From: Auriscalpium vulgare | Taxonomy: Eukaryota; Basidiomycota; Agaricomycetes; Russulales; Auriscalpiaceae | Direction: 5' to 3' | Assembly: GCA_019915015.1 (NCBI GenBank) | Contig: JAHBBC010000009.1 | Span: 1,550,001-1,614,000, forward strand | Length of the DNA stretch: 64,000 bases | In this document: positions 46,070 to 58,256 of the stretch, piece after piece | Numbering within the stretch: the first letter of the stretch is position 1 | Layout: each line of letters begins with the position of its first letter | Translations under genes and position numbers: made by a program | The notes under the pieces: generated by a model | What the model saw: only the letters and a program-made list of their open reading frames with translations | Told to the model about the DNA's origin: nothing | Database searches by the model: none

Positions 46070-47533
46070 ATGCTCTGGCCCAAACGGGCTGTCAAGGTCC
46101 GTCATTTCAGGGTTTTAGTGCTCGGCGCGGACTGACAGTTGTATCCTCCGACAGGCATGTGCCAACTGCAGGTTGGTACCTTTCCCTAGGGCAGCTGACT
46201 CGAGCTCAACGGTTCTCTTTGAAGGCACGACAAGATCAAATGCGAGGATGGCCGGTCCGTCCATATTCCTTCGCAGCGCTGCGATTGATTACTCACATGC
46301 CGACCCGTGCAGACCGTGTGGCGGCTGTCGAAAGAAGGGACTCACAGCCGAACAATGTGTCAATGGCTGCGAGGCGTGCAGGCGCGCGCGCGTTCGGTGC
46401 GAGGGTGGCTCTCCTTGCGACCGCTGCCACGATATGCAGCTTGCCTGCGAGGACGACTCCGCCCAGCCCAAACGGCTCTCTCGCACGAAGAGTCCACAGA
46501 ATGTGAAGACCGAGCGCGCAAAGTTGGCCTGCAAGGCGTGTAGGCGCGATAACAAAAAGGTCCGGTTGACCTGCTCTTTCCCGTCTCAAATGTGGCTGAC
46601 CCACGCCGCTGCGACAGTGCGAGGACCAGCGCCCGTGCGGACGCTGTATCGTGCGGGGGGAGGACTGCGTGCATGTGGCGCGGGGTCCGAAGCTCGTGAA
46701 GGCGCGCTGTCAAGCATGCCGGGACTTGAATAAGCGCTGCGAGGACGTGCGGCCGTGTCGATTCTGCGTGGAGAGGCAATGCGACTGCGTTGACCCGCCC
46801 CGAAAGGGCAAGGGTCATGGTACGCGCGTTAAGGCGGTGAGCATCTCGTTACCGGCAGCGCACGTGGACCACGGTAAACTCATCGTCTTCCGCTCCAGGC
46901 ATGTATGAACTGCAGGTCAGCGCCCCTGCCTTCTCCGCGGGGCAAAGTTGACCGTCTTCCTCTGTCGTGGATTGCTATTATAGGCACGATAAGATACGAT
47001 GTGACGGACAACGGTAGGCGCACGTCATTGGTTCTATCCCATCCGAAGCTGACTTTTACCGCGCAAAGGCCGTGTTTGGCGTGCTCGAGGAAGGGCCTCT
47101 TTTGCCAAGATAGGCCATTGAATTCTTCGTCATGGTCGGAAACACAGACGCAAACGAGTTCGAGTACCTCCGGGAGCCCTCGCGAGGCTTCCGAACCGGA
47201 GTCACCCTACCACGATGGTACGCATCCCCATTCGCTAAGAATGACGCATAATGACCGCGTGCACTTTCATTCTTTACACATCTAGTCGTGTCCTTGCACA
47301 ATTCCCGCATGTCCTCCACGACGCCAGCGAGCTCTGATCTGCGCCCGCTTCCTCCGGTTGCGATACCGCCGCCGTACAACATGCTCCGCCCCCACGTGTC
47401 ACCCCCGCCGCCCGCACTGCTCTATTCCGGGCCCGCGCCACACAGGACAACGCTGCCGCCCCTGCGCACCATCATCGGGCCGACGGAGGCCCAAGCGAGA
47501 TTCCTGACGCCATACGCCCTGCACCGGACCTGA
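46070..47533 (+). CDS. Protein with five tandem Zn2Cys6 clusters
   Basis: Nine exons (46070-46096, 46155-46171, 46225-46254, 46313-46559, 46618-46836, 46899-46915, 46984-47013, 47069-47217, 47286-47533) give 327 residues. The start MLWPKRAVK leads directly into CANCRHDKIKC. Five fungal binuclear zinc clusters follow at residues 11-40, 44-70, 98-124, 138-164 and 182-208. Each fits C-x2-C-x6-C-x5-C-x2-C-x6 or x9-C, with the usual basic residues after the second Cys (HDKIKC, RARVRC, RDNKKC, DLNKRC, HDKIRC). The C-terminal 120 residues are Ser/Pro-rich and probably disordered. No fungal transcription-factor middle domain is present. DNA binding is expected from the family, but a single Zn2Cys6 per protein is the norm. 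Exon 8 uses an AAG acceptor. Confidence 0.82.
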
Positions 47534-48122
47534 GTGCATCGCGATTGCGTGCCCTTCTTTCTCTTGGCGACCTGGGCCCCGCGTTGCAGCAGAGATCGCG
47601 TGCGATTTCATTCTGCGTCGGTCGGTACTCGGGGCGGCGTCGGGGGTCGGCTCGCTTAGCTGCGGAAGGCTGCGGACTGCTGCGGACAGGTTCCGGCGTT
47701 CTTTATTTCAGTCCCTGTTGCTTTGATCGGTCGCTTCTGATCGCGGACTTTTTCTTGCGAGATTTGGGCCTTCCGGGGAGATGGATCTTGTTCTGTAGCA
47801 ACGGCAACTGCATTGGATTTCGTTGATATCCACCAGCATTCATCGGACAATCGCTTTGTGTACGAGTAGCTTCTAGGATTACACGGTGTACGGTTTACTC
47901 TTCACGAGAGTCGACGGCGGCATTCAATGCCACTGAGCATTCATCCCATACGGCAGTATTGATTATGCACTCAGCGAACGAAGACCAGTACTAGTTGAAG
48001 CCGTGGCGTCATGCCACGTCGTCTCTCTCGTCGTCTTTGAGCGCATGAGGCAGAGACCGCTCACTCAGTCTGGGAAGACATACGCGAAGTACGTGGCGCA
48101 CTATAGAGAGGCGAGAAGATGG
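47534..48122. other. Convergent intergenic region
   Basis: 3' ends of the five-cluster gene and of the RFC gene. No feature is supported. Confidence 0.5.
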
Positions 48123-49527
48123 TCATAATGCCTTTGCTTTCGCGGACAGCTCCACAGCATTCTTGAATACGCCGAGCAGCGCCGTAAGCTGGATCTTCTC
48201 GCTCGCCCCGCTGGACAGCCTATGCCTATCACGATATTAGCGGCCATCAGGCGGGCGAACCGATCTCAGGGCAACTCACTCTGTCGTGGCGATGTGGTCC
48301 AGGAGGTACACCCGCGCAGCAGGGGGGAATTCAATGGTTGCGATGTACTCATAGGCACCCAAGAGCATATCCTGCAGGGCGAGTCCTCTTTCCGTTTTCA
48401 TGGAGTTGATCACTGACGTAAAAGTATGAGACGTGCCGAGACATGAGGGTAAGAGGATCCGCGCACTCTGATAGGACGTCGTGAACTCGTCGGCGAGCAT
48501 CGAGTTGACGATGGTCTCGATGTCGGCGGGATGCGGGCTGCCCGTGCAGTTGTACACCTCGGTTTCGCCAGTCTCGTCGTACGCGGCGTGGCAAGCCTGG
48601 AGAACGTTGAGGGCCCGACGCATGTCGCCCTTCGAGAGCTTCAGCAGCGCCTTCTTGCCATCGTCAGTGATCTTCACACTAGAACGGCTATCAGCTACTG
48701 CAGGGCTGCAGACATTATGTCCTGTGCGCACCCCTCAGATTCAATGACATGATTGACCCGTCGTTCGACCTCCGGTATTGGCAGAGGAGAGAACCGGAAG
48801 CGCGTACACCGACTTTGGATGGCGGGCACAATCTTGTTCACGTAATTGCAGATGATACAGAAGCGCACGTTCCTTGTGTATTGCTCAATGACGCGCCGCA
48901 GGGCAGCCTGCGCAGCCGTGGTCATCATGTCGGCCTCATCGAGAATGATGAGTTTGTAGCCCTTGGAGAAGAGTGTGCGCGTCTCGGCGAACTGCTTGAT
49001 TTGCTCGCGCACGACGTCGATACCGCGATCATCTGACGCGTTCAGCTGAAAGCAGTGTTATGATACATGCGTATTCACGACGGGCCTGCAACGTACCTCC
49101 AGAATTTGTTTCTTGTATCCGTCGCCGTATATTCGACGCGCTACTGCCAAGATAGTTGAAGTCTTTCCTGTCCCTGGTGGACCATAGAACAGAAGATGGG
49201 GTAGTCGGTTCTTCTCAATGAATTTCTCAACTGAAGGCTTTGTTAGAATGTGCTAGACTGTCCGTGAACAATGAGCACGTACTTGTGCTGGTGATGTCTC
49301 CGTGTGACACAACGTCATTCAGAGTCACCGGTCGGTACTTTTCCACCCTGAAGCATGTCTGCGACTAAGTAAGTCGCGTCGAGAATGAGCGAGAAGGGTG
49401 CGCACCATGGTAGGTTGTCGTCGCCCTGGCCTGGGACCTTGTCCACATCGTTGGCTTTGCCTTTGCCCTTCGCGAGCGAGAAAGAGGGCAGCTCAGTATC
49501 CGATCCCATTTCTGCATCGCTGTCCAT
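48123..49527 (-). CDS. RFC3: Replication factor C small subunit (yeast Rfc3 / human RFC5)
   Basis: Seven exons (49406-49527, 49283-49347, 49097-49230, 48732-49045, 48467-48678, 48280-48412, 48123-48225) give 360 residues. RFC-box signatures in order: LPWVEKYRP, Walker [25 protein letters not shown], Walker [10 protein letters not shown], the arginine-finger SRC motif QSRCTRFRF, and the sensor-2 block [12 protein letters not shown]. The subunit loads PCNA in the RFC clamp loader and also serves the Rad24, Ctf18 and Elg1 complexes. [12 protein letters not shown] and the SRC context fit Rfc3/RFC5 better than Rfc2 or Rfc4. The promoter lies in a 299-bp gap shared with the ubiquitin-eS31 gene. Confidence 0.93.
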
Positions 49528-49826
49528 GGTGGCTGCGATATTCAGTGAAACTGTGGAAGACGGTGTGCAAGACAATATTCAGCGCGACGCGCCGCGCGAC
49601 TGCCCAAGACGCGTCTGATTGCGTAAGCCAACCTCCCACGCACGGACCATCGACAAAAGATTCTATAAGCAAGCGCTTGCCAACTATCCTCTCTTCACAG
49701 TACCCCGGCGTGCCTCGTCGAAGACTCCACCGTTGAGTTCGTTGGACAGACAGAGGTGACCGGTGAGTGCGCCCTTTGATCCCTGTACGATCACCCACTG
49801 ACTTTGACCTACGTTGCCCAGCAAAG

Positions 49827-50520
<694 letters not shown>

Positions 50521-50723
50521 AGCGTGCGTGGTGTGAGGACATCGTAGTTCGTCTTGACCATGTAACTATGCGCTTTATGTCATGCAAATGCTATGTTGTA
50601 CGATCCCTGTGCATGAATCCTGGTTTCTGGATGCGCGTTAGCGACCTCTCGCCGTTCAAACGCATAAGCCACCAAATATAAGTCTGATAATCCATGCAAA
50701 GGGTCAACGACCCCACGAGAATC

Positions 50724-53700
50724 CTATCGCGATTGTGGATCCTCCGCAGCCAGCTTGTGAATCATATTCGCGCGCTGCGGCGTATCCGAGAACAGCGCCT
50801 GGACCAGCGTCACCAGCTCGCCCACTTCAAAATCCACTAACGCGCCCTCATCGAACAAGTAGCTGATATCGGCCAGCGACGCTTCCTGTCACCAACATCA
50901 GTACTGGGACGACACATTCTATCGAGGGAGGTGGGCGCACCAGTAGCTCAGAGAGGTAGGAGAACTTGAGCCACGAGGGAACGTACGCGACCACTGAGGA
51001 AGGCTAACGAAAGAATTGTTTAGGCAAGGAAGGTGTTGGGATCACCAAGCCTACCTGATCTGGGTCATCCACGAACAAGCCCTCAAGTGCATGCAGTATC
51101 CGGCACAGCTCGCTCAGGCGGTGCGATTCGATCTCTGTGATATCCGGCAGCGCCAAAATGTCTCCAAGAATTTGCACGAGGACGGCGTCTACGAGGGCGC
51201 CGACGGCATCGAGGTGCTTGCTCTTGCCCAAGACGTTCTGTAGATACGTCGCGTCAAATCTTCTGTTGGGCAACAGAAAATGAGAAACACGCACCTTCCA
51301 TTGGCGCCCGATAGTCCGTATTTGACCGAGTACCTTCATCACCGCTGCCTCACACTCATCGAAGCGCTCCTGGTCCGCCGTATCCACGAAGCCCTCAGTC
51401 GCATCCAGCGCATCCGCAGCAGCCACCTGCTGCCGTTCCTGCCCCAACACTGATCAATTTCCTGCTAGAACACTACTTGCCGATTCGCACTCACGATGTC
51501 ATCCTCAAACCAACTCTCGCCCACCACGCGGAGGCGCTCCGCCGCCTCCGACAGCTTGTCCCGCACCGGAGCACCGGTGCCCGACGTGGACATCCTCGCT
51601 AGGCGCGTGCTGAGATAGACGCAGTCGTTCGCGAATAGCATCGCTTTCTCTGCCGACGCAGTGAGCGCGTGTTGAGCCTGAACAGGGTACAGTGCACTGA
51701 ACAAATCCACTATCGACGGAGCGGTCTGCCAAAGCAGTGTTCCACGCGCGGACGACGTCGGTATCGACGACGCGGCCGCGAACTCGGAGCCCTCGCGGAG
51801 AGCCGCCTCGACCGCGTCCGCAACGTCGCGTGCCCTCGCAGACACCATGTACATCTCCTTTGGAGGTGGCGCGGCCTCCCTCTGCTTGCCCTTGACCGGC
51901 ACCGTAACCTTTTGCGGCCGCTCGAAATGCTGCGCGGCCTTGTCCGGCGTGGGCGGAGGCGCGCGGCCCAGCAAAGCAGAGTCTACGCTCGACTGTGACG
52001 TGTGCGCAGCCTTCGCTTTGCCCTTGTTCGCGAGCTTCTCGAGGCGCGTCGCAGGTTTGGGCGGCGCAGAAGGCGATGTTGGCGCGGAGGGCGGGTGTGG
52101 CTCACCCCAGGGATCGTCCCAGGCGGAGCTGTCGCCAGCGGAAGAGTCGGTTGGGGTGTCCGGTGCCGGAGCGGATGGTGGAACAGGCGGTGCCATCGCG
52201 ACGTCAAGACTGTTTGCGGCCTCGTCGTCTTCCCATCCCCACGCGTCGGAGGCGTCATCGCTCCCAATTTCATCTTGAGGCTCGGGCTCGGGTGGCGCTG
52301 GGGGTTTTGATGGTTCTGGCGGGACGTCTAGCGTGGTGGGAGACTCGCTGGACTCGTCGTCAAAGCCCCATCCGTCCTCGTCGCCAGCATCAGCGGCTGC
52401 TTCATCTGCATCGTCCTCCAGGCCCCATGCTTCATCCGCACGAAACTCCTCTGCTGGAATCGGTAGGGCTGCAGAGCCGTTAGGTGGTTGGTCTGGCGGG
52501 TCGACCTCAACGCTGATTCGGCCTTTGACGTCTGGCTTCGCGATAACCTGCCGCGCACTCTCTAATATCTCCGCCCTGCGCTTTCGCTCATAATGCGCCG
52601 ACACGCCCTCCGCCCAGGCCTTCACCTCCCGATCACGCGCGTCCTGCCCCAACATGCCAACGACGTACTGTTCCTCGATTTCCACAGCTTGCTGCACCAA
52701 AAGGATGAACGCAGGTAGCGCAGGCAAGGACGACGGAAGCAGCGGGATTAGGAAGCTTTGCAAGAAGGCTTTGGTAATTGGCTTGCAAAGCGATTGCTTG
52801 AACGAACGAAGGTGGGCTACGGGAACCGCAGGGAAGAGGTGGGTGTCGAGGAAGTCGAAGATGGTTGCGACGTTTGCGAGCTGCGCGGCACGATCCTCGG
52901 CGTTCGGTGGTGAGGGATATATAGAGATCATCTGTTGCGGCATCCCGCTTGCATCCTTAGCGAACGAGTGTGCGAGAGATGTCGGCTGGGTAAGGAGGTA
53001 GTCTATGTAATGCGTCGTGATGTCCCTCCGTAGTGTGCCTAGGTGATTCGAAAGGGAGGCGGGAGAGAGCGACGAGAAGACGGAAGGAAGGTCAAGGATA
53101 GTGGATGACTGACGAACTGGAGAGGGGTGAGACGTGAAGCAAGGAGTCAACAGGAACTGACCTTGAACGGACGGCCGTATGACGATTTCGCGGGATGAAA
53201 TCACGATGCTCCGCGCATAAGCATCTCCAAGTTGCTCCTCGATACGGTCCTTCAGCACACGGAACCGGCTCTGCAAAGATGGTCACTTTCTATGCTTCCG
53301 AGTGGCGAGCACACTCACCCTAAGTTGTGAGAGCGCCTCTGACCGCGCGAGTGGCACAGGTGCCTCTCCCAGCTGTTCCTCAAACGCCGCTGACGCGGCG
53401 ACCGCCTCAGGCAACCTTCCCTCCCCTACCAGTGTCTCCAGCGCCTCGAATTCCGTGCGACACCGCAAAAGGTGGTCCAGGGATTCGTGCATCACCTCTG
53501 CGTCTTCAGTCTGCTGCGCGAGAGCTGCGTGGGCGGATAATGCGTGCAGGAGGGTCGGGATGAGCCCTGTCTTTATGACATTCAAGGCCGTGCGGCATGA
53601 GCAGGGCAAGAGCACGTACCTTGGTGTTCGTCACGGAGTCATTCAGGTCATCCACGTTCGTCGTAAGCGTCTGCAAGCGTTCTTGAACACTTTTTGATGT

Positions 53701-53979
53701 TTCAAGCTGCTCCTCGAACGCAGGAAGGTCTGCATGGATCCGTTCGTGGATCTTGGTCTACCACGCGCCGCGGGCAGTTCAGCGTGTGGTGAATGAAGCA
53801 ACCGACGCTCAACCGACCTTCGTGTGCAAGATAACCTCATCCAGTTCGGCTATCCAGGACTGAGCGAGTTGCGCGTTGAGTTGTTTCACGGATGTGGTGG
53901 AAACCTTGGACAGGATCTGGGAGGAAATGTCTTGCGGTATGCCATTGCGTGGCAGATGTGATGGCACGGGGAAGGCCAT
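50724..53979 (-). CDS. ZW10: ZW10/Dsl1-type tethering complex subunit
   Basis: Nine exons (53818-53979, 53620-53757, 53319-53570, 53162-53270, 51491-53116, 51295-51449, 51055-51237, 50941-51003, 50724-50885) give 949 residues. The N-terminus (MAFPVPSHLPRNGIP ... KVSTTSVKQLNAQLAQSWI) and coiled-coil stretch (IHERIHADLPAFEEQL ... LQTLTTNVDDLND) fit the ZW10 N-terminal domain. The C-terminus (FSDTPQRANMIHKL) is a ZW10 hallmark. Between residues about 440 and 555 is an acidic insert with Trp motifs (EAWGLEDD, DGWGFDDE, DAWGWEDDE, AWDDPWGE). These resemble the COPI-binding lasso of yeast Dsl1. Expected role: tethering of Golgi-to-ER vesicles in the Dsl1/NRZ complex. Exon 3 uses an AAG acceptor. 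Confidence 0.85.
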
Positions 53980-54265
53980 ATAAGCGTATCCGAGAGCTCT
54001 CGATGTCAGTCTCGAGTAAGGGTATGGCAGCGACGCGTACTAAGGCGCAGCCCGCGAGTGCAGGACGGCCAACCAGTGACTGAGCGAGTTGTCGACGTGA
54101 CGATGGTGAGCTTCCCGGCCGGGCCGGCCTCAGCGACCAATTCTGGCCGCGCGCACACAACCGCAAACACTTCCTCGCCACCCTCCACCACCTTCATCAT
54201 CGACAACTCATTTTGTTATCTTTTACCAGGTCTCAACAACATATCCTGCTCAGACAGAGGTCACG

Positions 54266-56818
54266 ATGTCCTCTCTTGAGGTCAAACCAGCCTCTTTCCA
54301 TGTCGCGCCGCTACTAACTCGCGTGCGATTGTGACGCAATTCATACAGGAGTTCGAGACTGCATTGAAGCAGACCGTCCAGGCCAAGCGCGTGTCCACGA
54401 CGAAGATAAAGGCGCTCACAGATATAGCATTGAAGCACATGGAGGTGCGTCTCGTTGCTCTTGGGATGCATACGTCTCGCAACGTCGCGCCTTGCTGACC
54501 TGCAAATTTCTTCAGAATGATACTCAGCTTGTCTCGATATTGTACCGCACTCACAAAGCTCTACCGAGCTCGTCAAAAGTCGCGAGCCTTTATGCGTTTG
54601 ATGCCGTGGCTCGCTCAGCACGGTCTGACGTCAAGAAGCGCGGCCTATCTGGAGACATGGCGACCCAGCCTGGCAACAGCGCGACATTCCTGTTGAAGCT
54701 GGACGGTGTTCTTGATGGTCTGTTCAAGGATATGACTTCTGATACTATCCCGGAAGGCAAGGTTAGTCTTTACGACTGATTTTGTAGGTCTTCTCCGCCG
54801 GGGCAGAGCCTTACCATCCATTCGAGTCCTTGCTACACGTACGCTGCGCAGGTCGAACCAAATAACCGTTGTATACCTCTTTCAGCGCTTTGTACGCGTG
54901 TATGCCGCGTCGCGTGCTCATGCCGCTGCCGACTCGCATACATGCAGCTTATGCCGTATCTCAACGCGTAGCGCGCGCTGTCACATGATGTCCCCAAGCA
55001 TGCATCGCCTTTCTTTTTCTGCCGCCATGACGCGAACAAGACCTGACTTCCTCGACCGTGCGTAGGAGAAAACAAAGAAGATCCTCGACATATGGGCGTC
55101 CGCAAATACGTTCCCATCGACAGTGACGACGAGACTAGGGAATATATTGAAGGGTACACCAGGTGCTTATCACGTTTCCTGTATATCTTCGCTAAGTCTT
55201 CCACGTAATTCAATTCATGTTTTATCTCCATACTTGTGGAACGTGAGATCAGTAACTGAAGCAATGGGTTTCTGTGTCAGCATCCGACGAAATTGAGTCG
55301 CCCGACCAAAATTCGTATGCCGAAGCTCCCGCAATACCGGCACCTGCACCCCCGCCGCCTCCGCCCATGGATCCGGCGGTTCAATCAACTCTTATGGCCC
55401 TTTTGGCGCAGGCGAGAAGTGCAATTCCCGTCAATGGGTGTGTCTATATCCACTAGATCAGTTCGCACAATATTCATCCGACTTTCAGCCAAACACCGTC
55501 AAATAATGGTCCACTCGCGCCCACAGCCTTGCCGGATGTCAATCTGTTCCAGGCCCTCACGCAGGTCGCCGTCGGCCCGCTCAACTCGAATTTGCCCGGG
55601 CCATTTCCACCATCTGCACCACCAGCTCTACCATCTGGACCAATTCCGTCACATTCACCTCCTCCGCCTGCGCAACATCCCCCCAGGCCTTCTCGTAGAT
55701 CGCCGCCCCGTGGGCCGTGGAATAACGAGCGGGCCGATCGGCCTCGCGGACGCGAGCCATACCCTGATGATCGCCGTGATCATGAGTCTAGAGACCGCAA
55801 CAGAAATGGCTTCCGAGGACGCGGACGAGGTCGCTGGGATGACCGCGACCACCATCGAGACAATCGGGTGCGAAACCCAGGCCGCTCTCAGAGCCCAGCG
55901 TCCAGTGCGCGGCGGAGCCATTCGCGGAGCCCGCCGCCGCGAAGTAGATATGCCGCGAGGCGCGATGTAAAGCCATACAGCCCGCCGCGCCGTCCGTCGA
56001 TGGCAGAGCACGCGCGGGGCGCCGCAAGTTCTGGTAAAGACGAGTTCGGACGGGATGTCAGGTCGGCGGATGAGCAGGTGCCTGTTGCGCAGGTCGCTGA
56101 GCGAGTGCGGTCGCCAAGGGCATCGGCGCCTGCGCCCGAGGTGCCCGCGCATTCGCGCGCGACGGAACAAGCTCCATTGGACCTACCCTTCGTAGCGTCT
56201 GTGGCCAATGGGACGACGGCCGTGAAGCCGCTTGATACGAGTGTAGGGCTGGAGACATTCAATTACGCGACTTTCAATTTCACTGCACCCACATCATGGG
56301 AAGCGCTGGGGAAGGCGTGGCACGTCTCTCGCGGCTACATGCCGTCCCAAGAAGAACTCATGACGTTCGTCATGTCGAAGGGCATGGCCGGCGGCCCTGG
56401 TCCCATGGCGGTCGAACCGGTGCAGGTGCAGCAACAGCAACAAGCCGGAGCATGGAATGGACAGGTGTGGATGAGCGGCGATACGGAGAGGGAGGGATGG
56501 CGTGGGGGAAGAGGGAGAGGACGGGGAAGAGGCGGGTTTAGCGCGAGAGGTGCGCGGGGAGGTTTTGCGTACGGCAACAGCCGAGACGGCCAGGGGCAGT
56601 GGGGATATGGAGGAAACGATTATTCGACCAGCACAGACGCTATCGTGCTTGGTGGAGGTGATGTCCCGCCCATGCAGCCTGCGAACGGGGCCGATCACGA
56701 CCAGGGTGCTTACGGGGCAGAGCAGGGAGCAGGAGGTGCAAACCAAGTGGGCGCTTCGGGAAGCATGCAGAAGGTGGACGGTAAATGGGTATTTGTCAGG
56801 ACGGACGCGTCTTCATAG
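54266..56818 (+). CDS. CID-domain protein with RS-like and RGG regions
   Basis: Six exons (54266-54280, 54349-54444, 54516-54761, 55066-55153, 55281-55437, 55489-56818) give 643 residues. Residues about 5-145 form a CID/RPR domain (EFETALKQTVQAKRVSTTKI, ASLYAFDAVARSAR, TKKILDIWASANTFP), which binds the RNA polymerase II C-terminal domain. Next come a Pro-rich linker, an Arg/Asp/Ser-rich segment (RRDHESRDRNRNGFRGRGRG, SRSPPPRSRY) and a C-terminal RGG box (RGGRGRGRGRGGFSARGARG). No RRM is seen, so it differs from Nrd1/Seb1. A role in transcription termination or RNA processing is inferred. Its stop codon lies 31 bp from that of the converging PAP2 gene. Confidence 0.85.
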
Positions 56819-56849
56819 CAGAGTAGCATGTACTTTATCCCTGGTATCA

Positions 56850-58082
56850 TCATACAGCCTCTACGTCATGCTCAAGCCCGGTCAGTTCGTAACCATCTCT
56901 GCTGTTCCCGCGAAGATCGTGCTTTTGGTATAATAATCTTGGGCGCCCGGTAGACTCCATTCTAAAGTTCGCCGCCGCGAACGGGCTGGGCCAGAATATG
57001 AGATAGCAGATTGCGGCTGAGATTGCGCCGATGGTGCTGCCTACTATCACATCCTCCTTGTGATGACGCTGCGGACCCCACGACGGGCAGCGGGTCAGCC
57101 GCTGTGCCCCGGTCTAAGAGGAACACACTCACGTAATCTTCAACACGAGAGATGGCTACCCAAGTCGCCCATGCGAGCGGCGATAGTGTCAACATGAGGC
57201 GGACGAGGCGACTGCCAAGAATGGAGCGTGGGGGACCTGGGACTGAGAAGCATAGTGACGCAGTTTTCCCCGCTATGAAGAGCGTGAGGAACGTCATCCC
57301 CGTAAAGGCTGTCGATGAATGCCCGGAAGGGAACGACCGTCGGCCGTCTGTGATGTCGCCCGCGTTCCTGCTATGTAATGAGAAAAACCGATGGCGTGAG
57401 TATGGGAGCGCAATTTACCCTGTGCACGCCTGAGCTGCGGCATCCCAGGCACAGCGTGCGAGGAAATCTGGGCGCAAACGTCCTGGCGGAGATTAATTGT
57501 GCATTTAATTCCTTGAAAATGATGGCATGACGTCGCGCACTTACCAACTCTGTTCTTCAAAGCTTCTGTGATGATACTATTCAGCGCTCTGAAGCGCAAG
57601 GGGTCTGTGAGCCGATATCGTACGAACCGAGTTATCGCTGTACCTGCCGGACCATGCCGCCAGAATGCCGTGGTGTATCTCCACAACTGACGATCTGGCA
57701 CCTCCCACAATACCAGAAGCAGTCATTGGCACGACGAGAGCTATCAAGACATTGGTGTGGCCAGATATCCTGACCGACGCCTGTCACACGGATTGTGTCG
57801 CGAAACGATCTGGCGGACATACCGTTGGTGCGTATGAGGATGGCTGATGAGAGGGTCATCCAGCTTGAAGTCGCGCTCAAATACTGGCAGGCCCTCGATG
57901 AAGTACGCGAGGAATAGGACCGCCGTAGCAGCGAGCCTGCGAAGATTGAAGTCAGCGGTTTTCAAGGTATGGCTGGCTCTCATTTACCAATCAATGATGT
58001 AGGAGCGATCCCACCACTCCAGTGATTCCTCTCCATACAGATCTTTTATCTTCCTCTTGAATGTCTCGAATACATGTGCCAT
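56850..58082 (-). CDS. PAP2-family lipid phosphate phosphatase
   Basis: Eight exons (57988-58082, 57823-57936, 57714-57769, 57644-57686, 57545-57588, 57419-57482, 57133-57370, 56850-57068) give 290 residues. The three phosphatase motifs are complete: KNRVGRLRP (K-x6-RP), PSGH in RRSFPSGHSS, and SRVEDYRHHKED (SR-x5-H-x3-D). Several hydrophobic helices (for example AATAVLFLAYFIEGLPVF and ISAAICYLIFW) place it in a membrane. The short motif-2 spacing fits yeast Dpp1/Lpp1-type enzymes that dephosphorylate phosphatidate, diacylglycerol pyrophosphate or lysophosphatidate. Several exons are under 65 nt and were placed by frame and motif continuity. The gene is head-to-head with DNMT5 (174 bp between start codons). 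Confidence 0.88.
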
Positions 58083-58256
58083 TCGTAACACCGTTTGACT
58101 CGAGGTGGCGCGATCTTGTGTGACCACCAAACAGGTGAATATTGTAACAGGAAGTCACGTACGTGACGAGACGCGACTGGTGACGCGGTGACGCGCGCAA
58201 ACGAAACGCTTTCTCTTACAAACCACCTCCTTCTCCCCCTTTCCCCTCGTACCCTC

